Source: Roseateles_B sp041906185
Lineage (GTDB): Bacteria; Pseudomonadota; Gammaproteobacteria; Burkholderiales; Burkholderiaceae_C
Direction: 5' to 3'
NCBI GenBank assembly: GCA_041906185.1
Contig: JAYRJQ010000002.1
Location: 62,001 to 126,000 of the forward strand
Length of the DNA stretch: 64,000 nt
Shown: positions 1 through 8,243 of the stretch, piece by piece
How positions within the stretch are numbered: position 1 is the stretch's first letter
Layout: every line of letters starts with the position of its first letter
Position numbers and translations under genes: made by a program
The notes under the pieces: model-generated
Seen by the model: the letters and a program-made list of their open reading frames with translations, nothing else
Databases searched by the model: none
Told to the model about the DNA's origin: nothing

Positions 1-45
1 AAGGACCATGAGGCTCGCGCCCTGCGCTGGGCCTCGCAACGATAG
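1..45 (+). CDS. 3' end of an upstream gene, possibly acpS (partial)
   Basis: A reading frame is open from the first base and stops with TAG at 43-45, eleven bases before the nagZ start. It encodes only 14 residues (KDHEARALRWASQR). In many Burkholderiales nagZ follows pdxJ and acpS (holo-ACP synthase), so the tail of acpS is the likeliest identity. That is inference from gene order; fourteen residues are too few to confirm it. Confidence 0.35.
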   Translation, partial: KDHEARALRWASQR

Positions 46-56
46 AAAGCGCTCCC

Positions 57-1127
57 ATGGACCTGTTGCTGCACGCCCCCCTCATGCTGGACATCGCCGG
101 CACCACGCTGCGCCCGCAGGAGCGCGAGCGCCTGAGCCATCCGCTGGTGGGGGGCCTGATCCTCTTCGCCCGCAACTTCGAGAGCCGTGCGCAGCTCACG
201 GCGCTGTGCGGCGAGCTCAAGTCCCTGCGGCCCGATCTCGTGATCGCCGTGGACCAGGAAGGCGGCCGCGTGCAGCGCTTCCGAACGGACGGCTTCACGC
301 CGCTGCCGTCCATGCGCCGCCTGGGCGAGCTCTGGATGGAGGACGCCATGCGGGCCACGCAGGCGGCTACCGCGCTGGGCTATGTGATGGCGTCCGAGCT
401 GCGCGCCTGCGGCGTGGACCTGAGCTTCGCGCCGGTGCTGGACCTCGACTACGGCGAGAGCTCGGTGATCGGCGATCGCAGCTTCCATCGGGATCCGCGC
501 GTGGTGGGCCTGCTGGCCAAGAGCGTGGCGCAGGGGCAGCTGATCGCCGGCATGGGCGCCTGCGGCAAGCACTTCCCGGGTCACGGCTTCGTGAAGGCGG
601 ACTCGCACGTGGACGTGCCGGTCGACAAGCGCAGCCTCAAGGCCATCCTGGCCGAGGACGCCAAGCCCTTCGAATGGCTGCACCTGAGCCTCGCGGCCGT
701 GATGCCGGCGCATGTGATCTATCCGAAGGTCGACGCGCGCCCGGCGGGCTTCTCGCCGCGCTGGCTGCAGGAGATCCTGCGCGAGCGCCTGGGCTTCGCC
801 GGCCTGGTCTTCAGCGATGACCTCGGCATGCGCGGCGCGCGGGTGCTGGAAGGCCGCGAGATCGGTTTCGCCGAGGCGGCCATCACGGCGCTGCACGCCG
901 GCTGCGACATCGCGCTGCTGTGCAACCAGTCGGTGGAGGAGGGCGGCCGCGTGCTGGACGAGGTGCTGCAAGCCCTCGAGGACGCGGCACTGCAGGGCCG
1001 TTGGCAGCCCAGCATGGAGAGCGAGGGCCGCCGCCAGCGACTGCTGTCGCAGCAGGCCCCGCTGAGCTGGGAGGAGCTGATGCACGAGCTGGGCTACCAC
1101 CTGGCGCTGCAGCAGCTGAATTTCTAG
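57..1127 (+). CDS. nagZ: beta-N-acetylhexosaminidase NagZ
   Basis: A 356-residue glycoside hydrolase family 3 enzyme, cytoplasmic, that removes N-acetylglucosamine from 1,6-anhydro-muropeptides during cell-wall recycling. The family landmarks are all present: DQEGGRVQRF at about residues 66-75, the KHFPGHG motif near 170 followed by DSHVDVP, which carries the catalytic acid/base histidine loop, and FSDDLGM near 253 with the nucleophile aspartate. Length matches NagZ of other proteobacteria (about 340-360) and no signal peptide is seen. The ATG at 57 is the first in frame; the Shine-Dalgarno is weak. The gene probably forms the end of an operon reaching left of the window. Confidence in function is high. 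Confidence 0.95.
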   Translation: MDLLLHAPLMLDIAGTTLRPQERERLSHPLVGGLILFARNFESRAQLTALCGELKSLRPDLVIAVDQEGGRVQRFRTDGFTPLPSMRRLGELWMEDAMRATQAATALGYVMASELRACGVDLSFAPVLDLDYGESSVIGDRSFHRDPRVVGLLAKSVAQGQLIAGMGACGKHFPGHGFVKADSHVDVPVDKRSLKAILAEDAKPFEWLHLSLAAVMPAHVIYPKVDARPAGFSPRWLQEILRERLGFAGLVFSDDLGMRGARVLEGREIGFAEAAITALHAGCDIALLCNQSVEEGGRVLDEVLQALEDAALQGRWQPSMESEGRRQRLLSQQAPLSWEELMHELGYHLALQQLNF

Positions 1128-1230
1128 GCTGACGACGCGGCGGGCCGCGCCCGGGGCAGGGCGGCCAGGGCGAAGGCGATGGCGACGGCGGGCGTGAAGC
1201 CCGCCGCACCGGCGTGCCCCGGTGCCTGTC

Positions 1231-2250
1231 TTACTTCGCGGCCTTTGCCTTGCTGGCCGCAGGCTTGGCGGTGGCCGGCTTGGCCTTGCCCGCCGGGAGC
1301 GCCTTGCCCTCGCCGGTCATCGCCATCTGCAGGTTCATCTGCATCGAGTGGCCGTCGGGCATGGGCATGCGCATGTCGATGCGCAGGTCCAGGTCCGTGC
1401 GCTGCTGCAGCCGGTCCGCGAGGCGCAGCTGCAGATGGCCCGTGCCGCCGCCCGTCATCACCATCTGCAACGAGGCCGGTGCCGGCGGGGCGCTGGCGGC
1501 GCTGGCGGCGCTTGCGGCCGCCGCAGGCATCGGCATGTCCAGCTTGAAGTCCAGCGTGGCGCCGATGTCGAAGTAGGCCACGCCGGCCTCCACCTTGGTC
1601 AGGGTGTAGCGCGCGCTCATCTTGCCCGCGTTGCTGCCGCCGGGCAGGCTCGGCAGCGGCACGTTCATTTCCAGCGGCATCTCCACCGACTCCCCGACGC
1701 GCAGCGGCGTGCCGTTCATCTTGGCGAGCGCGTCGAAGGTCTTGCGGAACATGCCTTCCATCATCTCCGGCGGCAGCTTGGCGGCGCCCTCACCGGACAG
1801 GCGGATGTTTTCGTAGCGGCCATCCACGATGTCCGCGTTGAACTGCATGCTGGGCATGCGCTTGGCGGGCATGCCGGGCATCAGGTCGCCGTCGCCGGTG
1901 CGCATCTCCATGGTGCCGTATTCGATGGTGGCCTTCAGCGGAATGTGCCCCTGGGCGTCCGCCTTGCCCGTCTGCATGTGCTGGCGCATCTGCAGGGTCA
2001 TGGTCATGGGCATCTTGATCGCGCCCATGCGGGCGTTGATCTGCTGGGTCTCCTCGTCGCTGGCCCCCTCGCGGACCTTGAACTTCATGTCCGTGACGGC
2101 CTTGATGCGGAAGTCGTGCTGCTGCTGCGTGGCAGGCAGGGGCATGAGGTTCAGCGTGATGGGCGCGTCGTCGGCGCGGACCAGCGCGGGGGCCAGCGCG
2201 AGACTGATGCAGGCCAGCGATGTGAGCCGGCGCGAAGTGGTGTGAGACAT
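1231..2250 (-). CDS. methionine-rich secreted protein of unknown function
   Basis: 339 residues with a cleavable signal peptide (residues 1 to about 26, ending ALVRADDA), so periplasmic or outer-membrane associated. By hand count about 33 residues (close to 10 %) are methionine, often paired or alternating (KMPMTMTLQM, PEMMEGM, DMRMPMPDGHSMQMNLQM). The C-terminus is a low-complexity Ala/Lys/Pro tail. The middle resembles DUF6263-type beta-rich secreted proteins, but I cannot assign a family firmly. A strong AGAGGAGG lies five bases before the ATG. Met-rich periplasmic proteins can bind copper(I) or act as oxidant sinks; neither is shown here. It converges on nagZ and is followed on its own strand by no recognisable partner. 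Confidence 0.8.
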   Translation of the reverse strand: MSHTTSRRLTSLACISLALAPALVRADDAPITLNLMPLPATQQQHDFRIKAVTDMKFKVREGASDEETQQINARMGAIKMPMTMTLQMRQHMQTGKADAQGHIPLKATIEYGTMEMRTGDGDLMPGMPAKRMPSMQFNADIVDGRYENIRLSGEGAAKLPPEMMEGMFRKTFDALAKMNGTPLRVGESVEMPLEMNVPLPSLPGGSNAGKMSARYTLTKVEAGVAYFDIGATLDFKLDMPMPAAAASAASAASAPPAPASLQMVMTGGGTGHLQLRLADRLQQRTDLDLRIDMRMPMPDGHSMQMNLQMAMTGEGKALPAGKAKPATAKPAASKAKAAK

Positions 2251-2286
2251 GAGGTCCTCCTCTGTGTTGTTGGGTGATCGATGGAT

Positions 2287-2580
2287 TCAGAGGCCGTTTG
2301 GCCCGGGCGGGGCGCTGGTGAGTGACACGCAGCGGTAGAGGAGCAGGAACACGTAGGCAAACATCATGAGCAGGATGGCGCCGCCCAGCACGAAGTTGTC
2401 GCCGGAACGACTCAAAGCCAGCTGGCCCAGGATGATGGGAATCAGCGTCAAGACCATGCCGGGCTGTTTGACGTGGACGCGCTCCTGGCAGTGCCCGCAG
2501 GTCAGCACCTGCCCAGGCCTTGCATGGAGCACTGGCCAGAGACCGAAGGTCTTGGTGTGGCAGTGGGGGCAGGTGTACAT
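2287..2580 (-). CDS. small zinc-ribbon membrane protein
   Basis: 97 residues. The N-terminus has a zinc-ribbon pattern with Cys4-x2-Cys7 and Cys28-x2-Cys31 (CPHC, CGHC), followed by two hydrophobic segments at about 41-56 and 63-82. This layout is typical of small bacterial membrane zinc-ribbon proteins of unknown role. I chose the internal ATG at 2580 because AGGAG lies seven bases upstream and the CPHC motif starts immediately after it; the longer frame from 2640 adds only a non-conserved Trp/Arg-rich stretch. It lies just upstream of the Met-rich protein on the same strand (36-base gap), so the two may be cotranscribed. Confidence 0.75.
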   Translation of the reverse strand: MYTCPHCHTKTFGLWPVLHARPGQVLTCGHCQERVHVKQPGMVLTLIPIILGQLALSRSGDNFVLGGAILLMMFAYVFLLLYRCVSLTSAPPGPNGL

Positions 2581-2723
2581 GGGCTCTCCTTGGTGCCGCA
2601 TCTTAGTGGCGCGATCCCTCGGCGGCCACGCCCATTGCATCCCCCTCAGGAGGTAGATGATCCTTATGCGTTCCTGTGCTGGAGCGGCCTAGCACGTGCA
2701 GTGCGCGGCCTGAGTCGGCCATG

Positions 2724-2761
2724 AAAAAGCCGACCGGCGCCAAGGGCGCGATCGGTCGGCT
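2724..2761 (-). terminator. rho-independent terminator of the peptide transporter gene
   Basis: Inverted repeat AGCCGACCG (2728-2736) and CGGTCGGCT (2753-2761). Read on the minus strand it is followed by TTTTT. It lies about 50 bases past the stop codon of the POT transporter. Confidence 0.85.
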
Positions 2762-2813
2762 GATGGGGCGGCGGCCGCGGTGAGGGCAGGCGGCCGGTGC
2801 GATCGAGCGTGGC

Positions 2814-4349
2814 TTACTTCCGGTAGTTGTCCAGCATCCGGTAGCCGCGGGCATAGAGCCCGAACAGCAGCGCGGCAAGCAGCGCGAAGCCGGCGAAGAA
2901 GAACATCTGGAAGGCCGTGACGCTGGTGCCCGTGGCCTTGATGTAGGCCGTCACGCCTTCGCTCTTGACGCTGCTGTTGGCCAGCAGCACCCACAGATTG
3001 CCGATGGTGACGGAGAGGTTCCAGAAGCTGGTGATCACGCCCTTCATGGGCAGCGGCGCCTGGCTGTAGGCGAACTCGAGGCCCGTGGCCGAGACGAGCA
3101 CTTCGCCCAGCGTGAGGATGGCGTAGGGCAGGATCTGCCAGACGATGCTCACGGTGTGGCCGTCGTCCAGCCACAGCTGCAGGCCGCCCACGACGATCCA
3201 GGCCACGCCCGAGAGCGCAATGCCCGCGCCCATGCGGCGCAGGGCCGTGATGCGCAGGCCCATGCGCTCGAGCGTGGGGTACAGCACCAGGTTGTTGAAG
3301 GGGATGAGGATCATCACCAGCGCCGGGTTCAGCGCCTGCATCATGGACGACTGGAACCACGCGGGCTTCGTCATCTGGTCGGCCTGCAGGATCCAGGTCG
3401 AGGCCTTCTGGTCGAACAGGGACCAGAACGGCGTGACGAGCGCGAAGAGCACCAGCAGGCGCAGCACCGCGCGCACGCCCTCGATGGCCTCAGGCGGGTG
3501 AGCGTCGGAGGCCTTGCCCAGCTGCAGCGCCGCGCCGGCGCCACCGAAACCCATCAGCAGCACGAGCGCCAGGCAGAAGCTCGCCACGAAGCCGATCTGC
3601 TTCATCAGCACGAAGCTGCCCACCGCACCGACAACGCCGATCAGCGCGACGACGAGGCCGGGGCCGCCGGTCTTGAGCGCGCTGATGACGACCTTCAGGA
3701 AGCTGTTCGGGTCGTGGGCCACGGGCGGCGTGTGGATGTACTTCTTGCGGCCGCTCCAGAAGATCAGCGTGGCGATGCCCATCAGGATGCCGGGGATGCC
3801 GAAGGCGACGCTCGCGCCGAACTCCTTCAGGAAGATGGGCATCAGCAGCGAGGCGAAGAAGGAGCCGAAGTTGATGATCCAGTAGAAGGCGTCATACACC
3901 TTCTGTGCCAGGCTGCGGTTGCTGCTGTCGAACTGGTCGCCCACGAAGGAGCTCACGAGCGGCTTGATGCCGCCGGAGCCCAGGGAGATGAGGAAGAGGC
4001 CGGTGTAGAAGCCGGTGATGTTCTTCTCGAAGATGGCCAGGCAGGCGTGACCGCAGCAGTAGAGCAGGCTCAGCCAGAAGATGGTGTTGTACTTGCCGAA
4101 GAAGCGGTCGGCGATCCAGCCGCCGAGCAGCGGGAAGAAGTAGACGCCGATCACGAAGGTGTGGAACACCTCCTTGGCCTCGGCCTTGCGCAGGTCTTCG
4201 GGGATGGCCATCAGCAGGCTGGTCATCAGGAAGACCGTCAGGATGTTGCGCATGCCGTAGAAGCTGAAGCGCTCGCATCCTTCGTTGCCGATGATGTAGG
4301 GGATCTGCGGCGGCATCTTGGGCGCCGCGGTGCTGGCTGTCTGGGTCAC
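2814..4349 (-). CDS. POT/PTR family proton-dependent oligopeptide transporter
   Basis: 511 residues with about 12-14 hydrophobic segments, an inner-membrane symporter importing di- and tripeptides with protons. The family signature near the N-terminus is present as EGCERFSFYG (the ExxERFxYY motif of helix 1). The PTR2 segment FFPLLGGWIADRFFGKYNTI follows near residue 70, with the GTGGIKP-like SLGSGGIKPLVSSF near 145. The start is GTG at 4349 with AAGGA upstream. It is monocistronic, with its own terminator and a 0.2 kb gap to RNase E. The substrate range cannot be read from sequence. Confidence 0.92.
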   Translation of the reverse strand: MTQTASTAAPKMPPQIPYIIGNEGCERFSFYGMRNILTVFLMTSLLMAIPEDLRKAEAKEVFHTFVIGVYFFPLLGGWIADRFFGKYNTIFWLSLLYCCGHACLAIFEKNITGFYTGLFLISLGSGGIKPLVSSFVGDQFDSSNRSLAQKVYDAFYWIINFGSFFASLLMPIFLKEFGASVAFGIPGILMGIATLIFWSGRKKYIHTPPVAHDPNSFLKVVISALKTGGPGLVVALIGVVGAVGSFVLMKQIGFVASFCLALVLLMGFGGAGAALQLGKASDAHPPEAIEGVRAVLRLLVLFALVTPFWSLFDQKASTWILQADQMTKPAWFQSSMMQALNPALVMILIPFNNLVLYPTLERMGLRITALRRMGAGIALSGVAWIVVGGLQLWLDDGHTVSIVWQILPYAILTLGEVLVSATGLEFAYSQAPLPMKGVITSFWNLSVTIGNLWVLLANSSVKSEGVTAYIKATGTSVTAFQMFFFAGFALLAALLFGLYARGYRMLDNYRK

Positions 4350-4483
4350 GGTGAGTCCTTGTGTCGGGCCGCGGGCGGGTCGCTCGCAGCTGGCGGCAGT
4401 GCTGGGTGCAGCAGGGCTGGAACTGTAGGCGAAAAGGCAGGGCCTGCCAGGGTGCCAACCCTAGCCACCTCCCGCCGAGGCAT

Positions 4484-4517
4484 GAAAAACGCCGCCGGGC
4501 GTGAGCCACGGCGGCGT
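4484..4517 (-). terminator. rho-independent terminator of rne
   Basis: Stem ACGCCGCC (4489-4496) with GGCGGCGT (4510-4517). On the minus strand the stem runs into TTTTT, 38 bases past the rne stop codon. Confidence 0.8.
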
Positions 4518-4554
4518 GTCTGGGGACCAGGCGCCGGCGCGGGGCCGGCTGGGG

Positions 4555-7500
4555 TCAGCCCTGCTGCTCGAAGGGCAGCTTCACCTGGGCCAGATCCTTG
4601 CGGGTCTCGACCAGCACGAGCGGGCCTTCGTCCAGCACCACGACCGGCGGACGCTCGCGCGGCACGCGCACGGGCTGGGGCTCGGCGGCGATCGCGGCCT
4701 GGGCGGCGGCCACCTTGTCGGCGTCCGAGTTCACCCATTGCAGGCCGGCCGCTTCGGCGATGCCGTGCAGGTCGGTCATCGGCAGGCGGTAGGCCGGCAC
4801 GGTCGGAGCGACCGGGGCGGCAGGTGCTTCTGCGACCACAGCCGGTGCGGGTGCCACAGGGGCCGGTGCCGGAGCCTCAGCCACCGGGGCCGCCGGTGCC
4901 ACCGGGGCGGCCTCGGCCGACTCGCTCACCAGTTCCAGCTGCTGCGGGGCTTGCTCGCCACCCTCGGTGCCTTCGGTGCCTTCGCCCGACGCGCCATCGC
5001 GACGATCGCGGCGGTAGCGGTCACGGCTGCGGCGGCGGCGGCCGTCACGGCCTTCTTCGCCCTGCGGCGCGTCGGCCGGGGCTTCGCCACCCGCGTCGGC
5101 GGTCACCTCGGCGGGCGCAGCCTCGGCGTCAGCCGCGGCGGCCTCGGCGGCAGGCGCCTGCTCGCCGTCCGCGCCGGTCACGCCTTCGGCGCCGGCTTCC
5201 TGGGCGCGGTCCTCGCGGTCACGGCCACCACGGCGGCGGCGGCGGCGACCCTGGCGCTCTTCGCCCGCGGCCTCGGGGGCCATGCCGTCAGGGATGGTGT
5301 CCTGGAAGGCGGTCGGGGACTCGGCACCGGTCGTCTCGACCAGGGCCTGGACCTCGGCGGCCGGACGCTCCTGGCGTTCGGCACGTTCGGCACGCTCACC
5401 GCGCTCGCCACGACCACGACGGCCTTCGCCGCGCTCCCCACGCTCACCGCGCTCGGCACGTTCCGGACGGTTGCCGTCCTGCGCTGCAGCGTCATTGCGC
5501 TCGGCACGCTCGCCGCGCTCGCCACCCCGCTCGTTGCGGCGGCCGCGTTCGCCGCGTTCACCACGCTCGGCATTGCGCTCACCGCGCTCGCCACCGCGCT
5601 CACTACGTTCAGCGCGCTGGCCGTCCTTGCCTTCGCCGCGCTCGCCGCGGCCCTTGCCGTCCTTGCGCTCGCCACGCTCGCCGCGTTCACCGCGGTCGCC
5701 ACGATCACGGCGGCGGCCGTCGCGGCCACCGTCGCGGCCGCCTTCACGGCCTTCGCGCTTGGCGCCGTCCTTGCGCTCGGTCTCGGCGGGCTTGGCTTCC
5801 TCGGCCGGGGCCTCGCCGGCACCGAAGACCTTCTTGAGCCAGCCGAAGAAGCCGGAGCTCGTCGCGGCCGGCGCGGCAGCGGCGGGGGCGGCTGCCGCAG
5901 CCGGTGCCGCGGGGGCGGCGGCCGGCTTCGGCGGCACCACGGGTGCGGGCTGCTCGGGCAGGATGCCCTTGATCACGGGCTCCTGCTTGCTCTTGCCCTT
6001 GTCGTCGCCGCCGCGGCGGGTGATGCCCACCTCGTCCTGCGGCTCCTCGATCATCGTGTAGCTGGCCTGCAGGTTCTCCAGACGGGGATCGTCGTGGCGC
6101 AGGCGCTCCAGCTTGTAGTTCGGGGTCTCGAGGTGCTTGTTGGGCACCAGCAGCACGGTCACGCGCTGCTTGAGCTCGATCTTGGTGATCTCGGTGCGCT
6201 TCTCGTTCAGCAGGAAGCTGGTCACCTCCACCGGCACCTGCACGTGCACGGCGGCGGTGTTGTCCTTCATGGACTCTTCCTGGACCATGCGCAGGATCTG
6301 CAGCGCGGAGCTTTCCGTGTCGCGGATGTGGCCGGTGCCGTTGCAGCGCGGGCAGGTGATGTGGCTGCCTTCGCTCAGGGCCGGGCGCAGGCGCTGGCGG
6401 GAGAGCTCGAGCAGGCCGAACTTGCTGATGGAGCTGAACTGCACGCGGGCGCGGTCCTGGCGCAGGGCGTCACGCAGGCGCTGCTCGACCTCGCGGCGGT
6501 TCTTGGACTCCTCCATGTCGATGAAGTCCACGACGATCAGGCCGCCCAAGTCGCGCAGGCGCATCTGGCGGGCGATTTCGTCGGCCGCTTCCAGATTGGT
6601 GCGGGTCGCGGTTTCCTCGATGTCGCCGCCACGGGTGGCGCGGGCCGAGTTGACGTCCACCGAGACCAGGGCTTCGGTGTGGTCGATCACGATGGCGCCG
6701 CCCGAGGGCAGGTTCACCGTGCGGCTGAAGGCCGTCTCGATCTGGTGCTCGATCTGGAAGCGGCTGAACAGCGGGGCGTCGTCACGGTAACGCTTCACGC
6801 GATGCGCGTTGTCCGGCATCACGTGGTTCATGAATTGGTGGGCCTGCTCGTAGATGTCGTCCGTGTCGATCAGGATCTCACCGATGTCGGCGGTGAAGTA
6901 GTCGCGGATCGCGCGGATGACGAGCGAGCTTTCCTGATAGATCAGGTAGGCGCCCTTGCCGCCGCCGGAGGCGTCGTCGATCGCCGTCCAGAGCTTGAGC
7001 ATGTAGTTGAGGTCCCACTGCAGCTCGGCCGCGGTGCGACCGATGCCGGCGGTGCGGGCGATCAGGGACATGCCCTTGGGGTACTCGAGCTGGTCGAGGT
7101 TTTCCTTGAGTTCCTCGCGGTCCTCACCCTCGATGCGGCGCGAGACGCCACCGCCACGGGGGTTGTTCGGCATCAGCACGAGGTAGCGGCCGGCCAGCGA
7201 GATGAAGGTGGTCAGGGCGGCGCCCTTGTTGCCGCGCTCTTCCTTTTCGACCTGAACCAGCAGTTCCTGGCCTTCCTTGATGGCGTCCTGGATCTTGGCC
7301 GAGCGGACGTCCGCGCCTTCGCGGAAGTACTGGCGGGAGATTTCCTTGAAGGGCAGGAAGCCGTGGCGGTCCTCGCCGTAGTCCACGAAGCAGGCTTCGA
7401 GCGAGGGCTCGACCCGCGTCACGACCGCCTTGTAGATATTGCCCTTGCGTTGCTCGCGGCCTTCGATTTCGGTCTCGAAGTCGAGCAGCTTCTGGCCATC

Positions 7501-7557
7501 GACGATTGCGAGGCGCCGTTCTTCCGGCTGCGTCGCATTGATCAGCATGCGTTTCAT
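4555..7557 (-). CDS. rne: ribonuclease E
   Basis: 1000-residue endoribonuclease, core of the RNA degradosome, acting on mRNA turnover and rRNA/tRNA processing. The N-terminal half is canonical: RNase H-like/S1 region (FVDYGEDRHGFLP near 57), 5' sensor, DNase I-like catalytic domain with the metal-binding aspartates in SVDVNSA (about 300) and VVDFIDM (about 343), and the Zn-link CPRCNGTG near 404. The C-terminal half (about 520-1000) is disordered. It has Ala/Pro blocks around a GWLKK amphipathic patch, an Arg/Glu/Gly-rich tract at about 590-780 with many RGER-type repeats, Ala/Pro linkers, and a conserved C-terminal end that may be a degradosome contact. E. coli RNase E is 1061 residues with similar architecture. 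The 0.69 kb leader upstream suggests 5'-UTR autoregulation, as known for this family. Confidence 0.96.
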   Translation of the reverse strand: MKRMLINATQPEERRLAIVDGQKLLDFETEIEGREQRKGNIYKAVVTRVEPSLEACFVDYGEDRHGFLPFKEISRQYFREGADVRSAKIQDAIKEGQELLVQVEKEERGNKGAALTTFISLAGRYLVLMPNNPRGGGVSRRIEGEDREELKENLDQLEYPKGMSLIARTAGIGRTAAELQWDLNYMLKLWTAIDDASGGGKGAYLIYQESSLVIRAIRDYFTADIGEILIDTDDIYEQAHQFMNHVMPDNAHRVKRYRDDAPLFSRFQIEHQIETAFSRTVNLPSGGAIVIDHTEALVSVDVNSARATRGGDIEETATRTNLEAADEIARQMRLRDLGGLIVVDFIDMEESKNRREVEQRLRDALRQDRARVQFSSISKFGLLELSRQRLRPALSEGSHITCPRCNGTGHIRDTESSALQILRMVQEESMKDNTAAVHVQVPVEVTSFLLNEKRTEITKIELKQRVTVLLVPNKHLETPNYKLERLRHDDPRLENLQASYTMIEEPQDEVGITRRGGDDKGKSKQEPVIKGILPEQPAPVVPPKPAAAPAAPAAAAAPAAAAPAATSSGFFGWLKKVFGAGEAPAEEAKPAETERKDGAKREGREGGRDGGRDGRRRDRGDRGERGERGERKDGKGRGERGEGKDGQRAERSERGGERGERNAERGERGERGRRNERGGERGERAERNDAAAQDGNRPERAERGERGERGEGRRGRGERGERAERAERQERPAAEVQALVETTGAESPTAFQDTIPDGMAPEAAGEERQGRRRRRRGGRDREDRAQEAGAEGVTGADGEQAPAAEAAAADAEAAPAEVTADAGGEAPADAPQGEEGRDGRRRRSRDRYRRDRRDGASGEGTEGTEGGEQAPQQLELVSESAEAAPVAPAAPVAEAPAPAPVAPAPAVVAEAPAAPVAPTVPAYRLPMTDLHGIAEAAGLQWVNSDADKVAAAQAAIAAEPQPVRVPRERPPVVVLDEGPLVLVETRKDLAQVKLPFEQQG

Positions 7558-8243
7558 CGTTTCTCCTTACACGCCGTTCAGACTGGCCGAAACCAGCCCG
7601 CGCGGCGCGCAGCACACGTCGCACGGGGCGCGAGCCCGCGGGCGACCGACATCAGCACGAGAAACGCGGTGGAACCGAGGAAGGAATCGCCCTGGACTGC
7701 TGGAGATCGCGAGATTCGCGATCAGGCCGGCAGCGTTGGCGCGTGCGCTTCAACAGGGGGCGCGGAGCCTCCCTCCCGTGAACGCGCCACCATCGTTGGC
7801 GCGACCCGGCCGCGGCTGATGCAGGGCAGGCGGCCGGTCAGCGACCGGGGCTGCGCGCGCATGCGGCGGGGGGTGGGGGGATTGCTGGGATTCATCCGCG
7901 AGGAACTGCTGGGCGCTGGCATGAGGCCTCCGGCTCTTGACCGGGGGGCCTCACACGATGAAAAACCTTATTCGTGCCGACCGCGGGGTGATAGCCCCTC
8001 GGACAGGCGTGGTCCGTTCTGCGTTGCTCTTCCGTGCCGACCCGCCGACCGCCGCTGTCGCTTGGGGACAGGGCCCGCCGGGCAGGCTGACACGTTGCTT
8101 CACCAAATTTTTGAGGGCCGGTCATCGGACGTCGGCTTGCGCCGCCGACCGCCTGTTCCAGGCCCTACCACCCCTGCGTTCTTTGTATCCCCGCGGCTCA
8201 CCCACAGGTAAAATCAGAAAAATCAAATACTTAGAACGCAATC
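7558..8243. other. intergenic leader region between rne and rluC
   Basis: 686 bases without a convincing gene. It most likely holds the long 5' untranslated leader of rne (minus strand) and the rluC promoter. GC falls sharply at 8170-8262. On the minus strand a perfect TATAAT lies at 8256-8261 just inside the rluC frame, but without a good -35 element. On the plus strand TAAAAT at about 8210 has a TTGTAT 20 bases upstream, a spacer longer than usual. Frames in this region have no homology I recognise. Confidence 0.5.

Noticed and set aside
1222..2277. His/Ala/Arg-rich 351-codon frame opposite the Met-rich protein
   Set aside because: Antisense shadow: reversed Met codons (CAT) give the His richness.
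4501..8211. A 1236-codon open frame antisense to rne on the plus strand
   Set aside because: It runs opposite RNase E, whose motifs are unambiguous. Long antisense frames are expected in GC-rich genes with codon-position bias, and this one is made of Ala/Gly/Leu-type low complexity.
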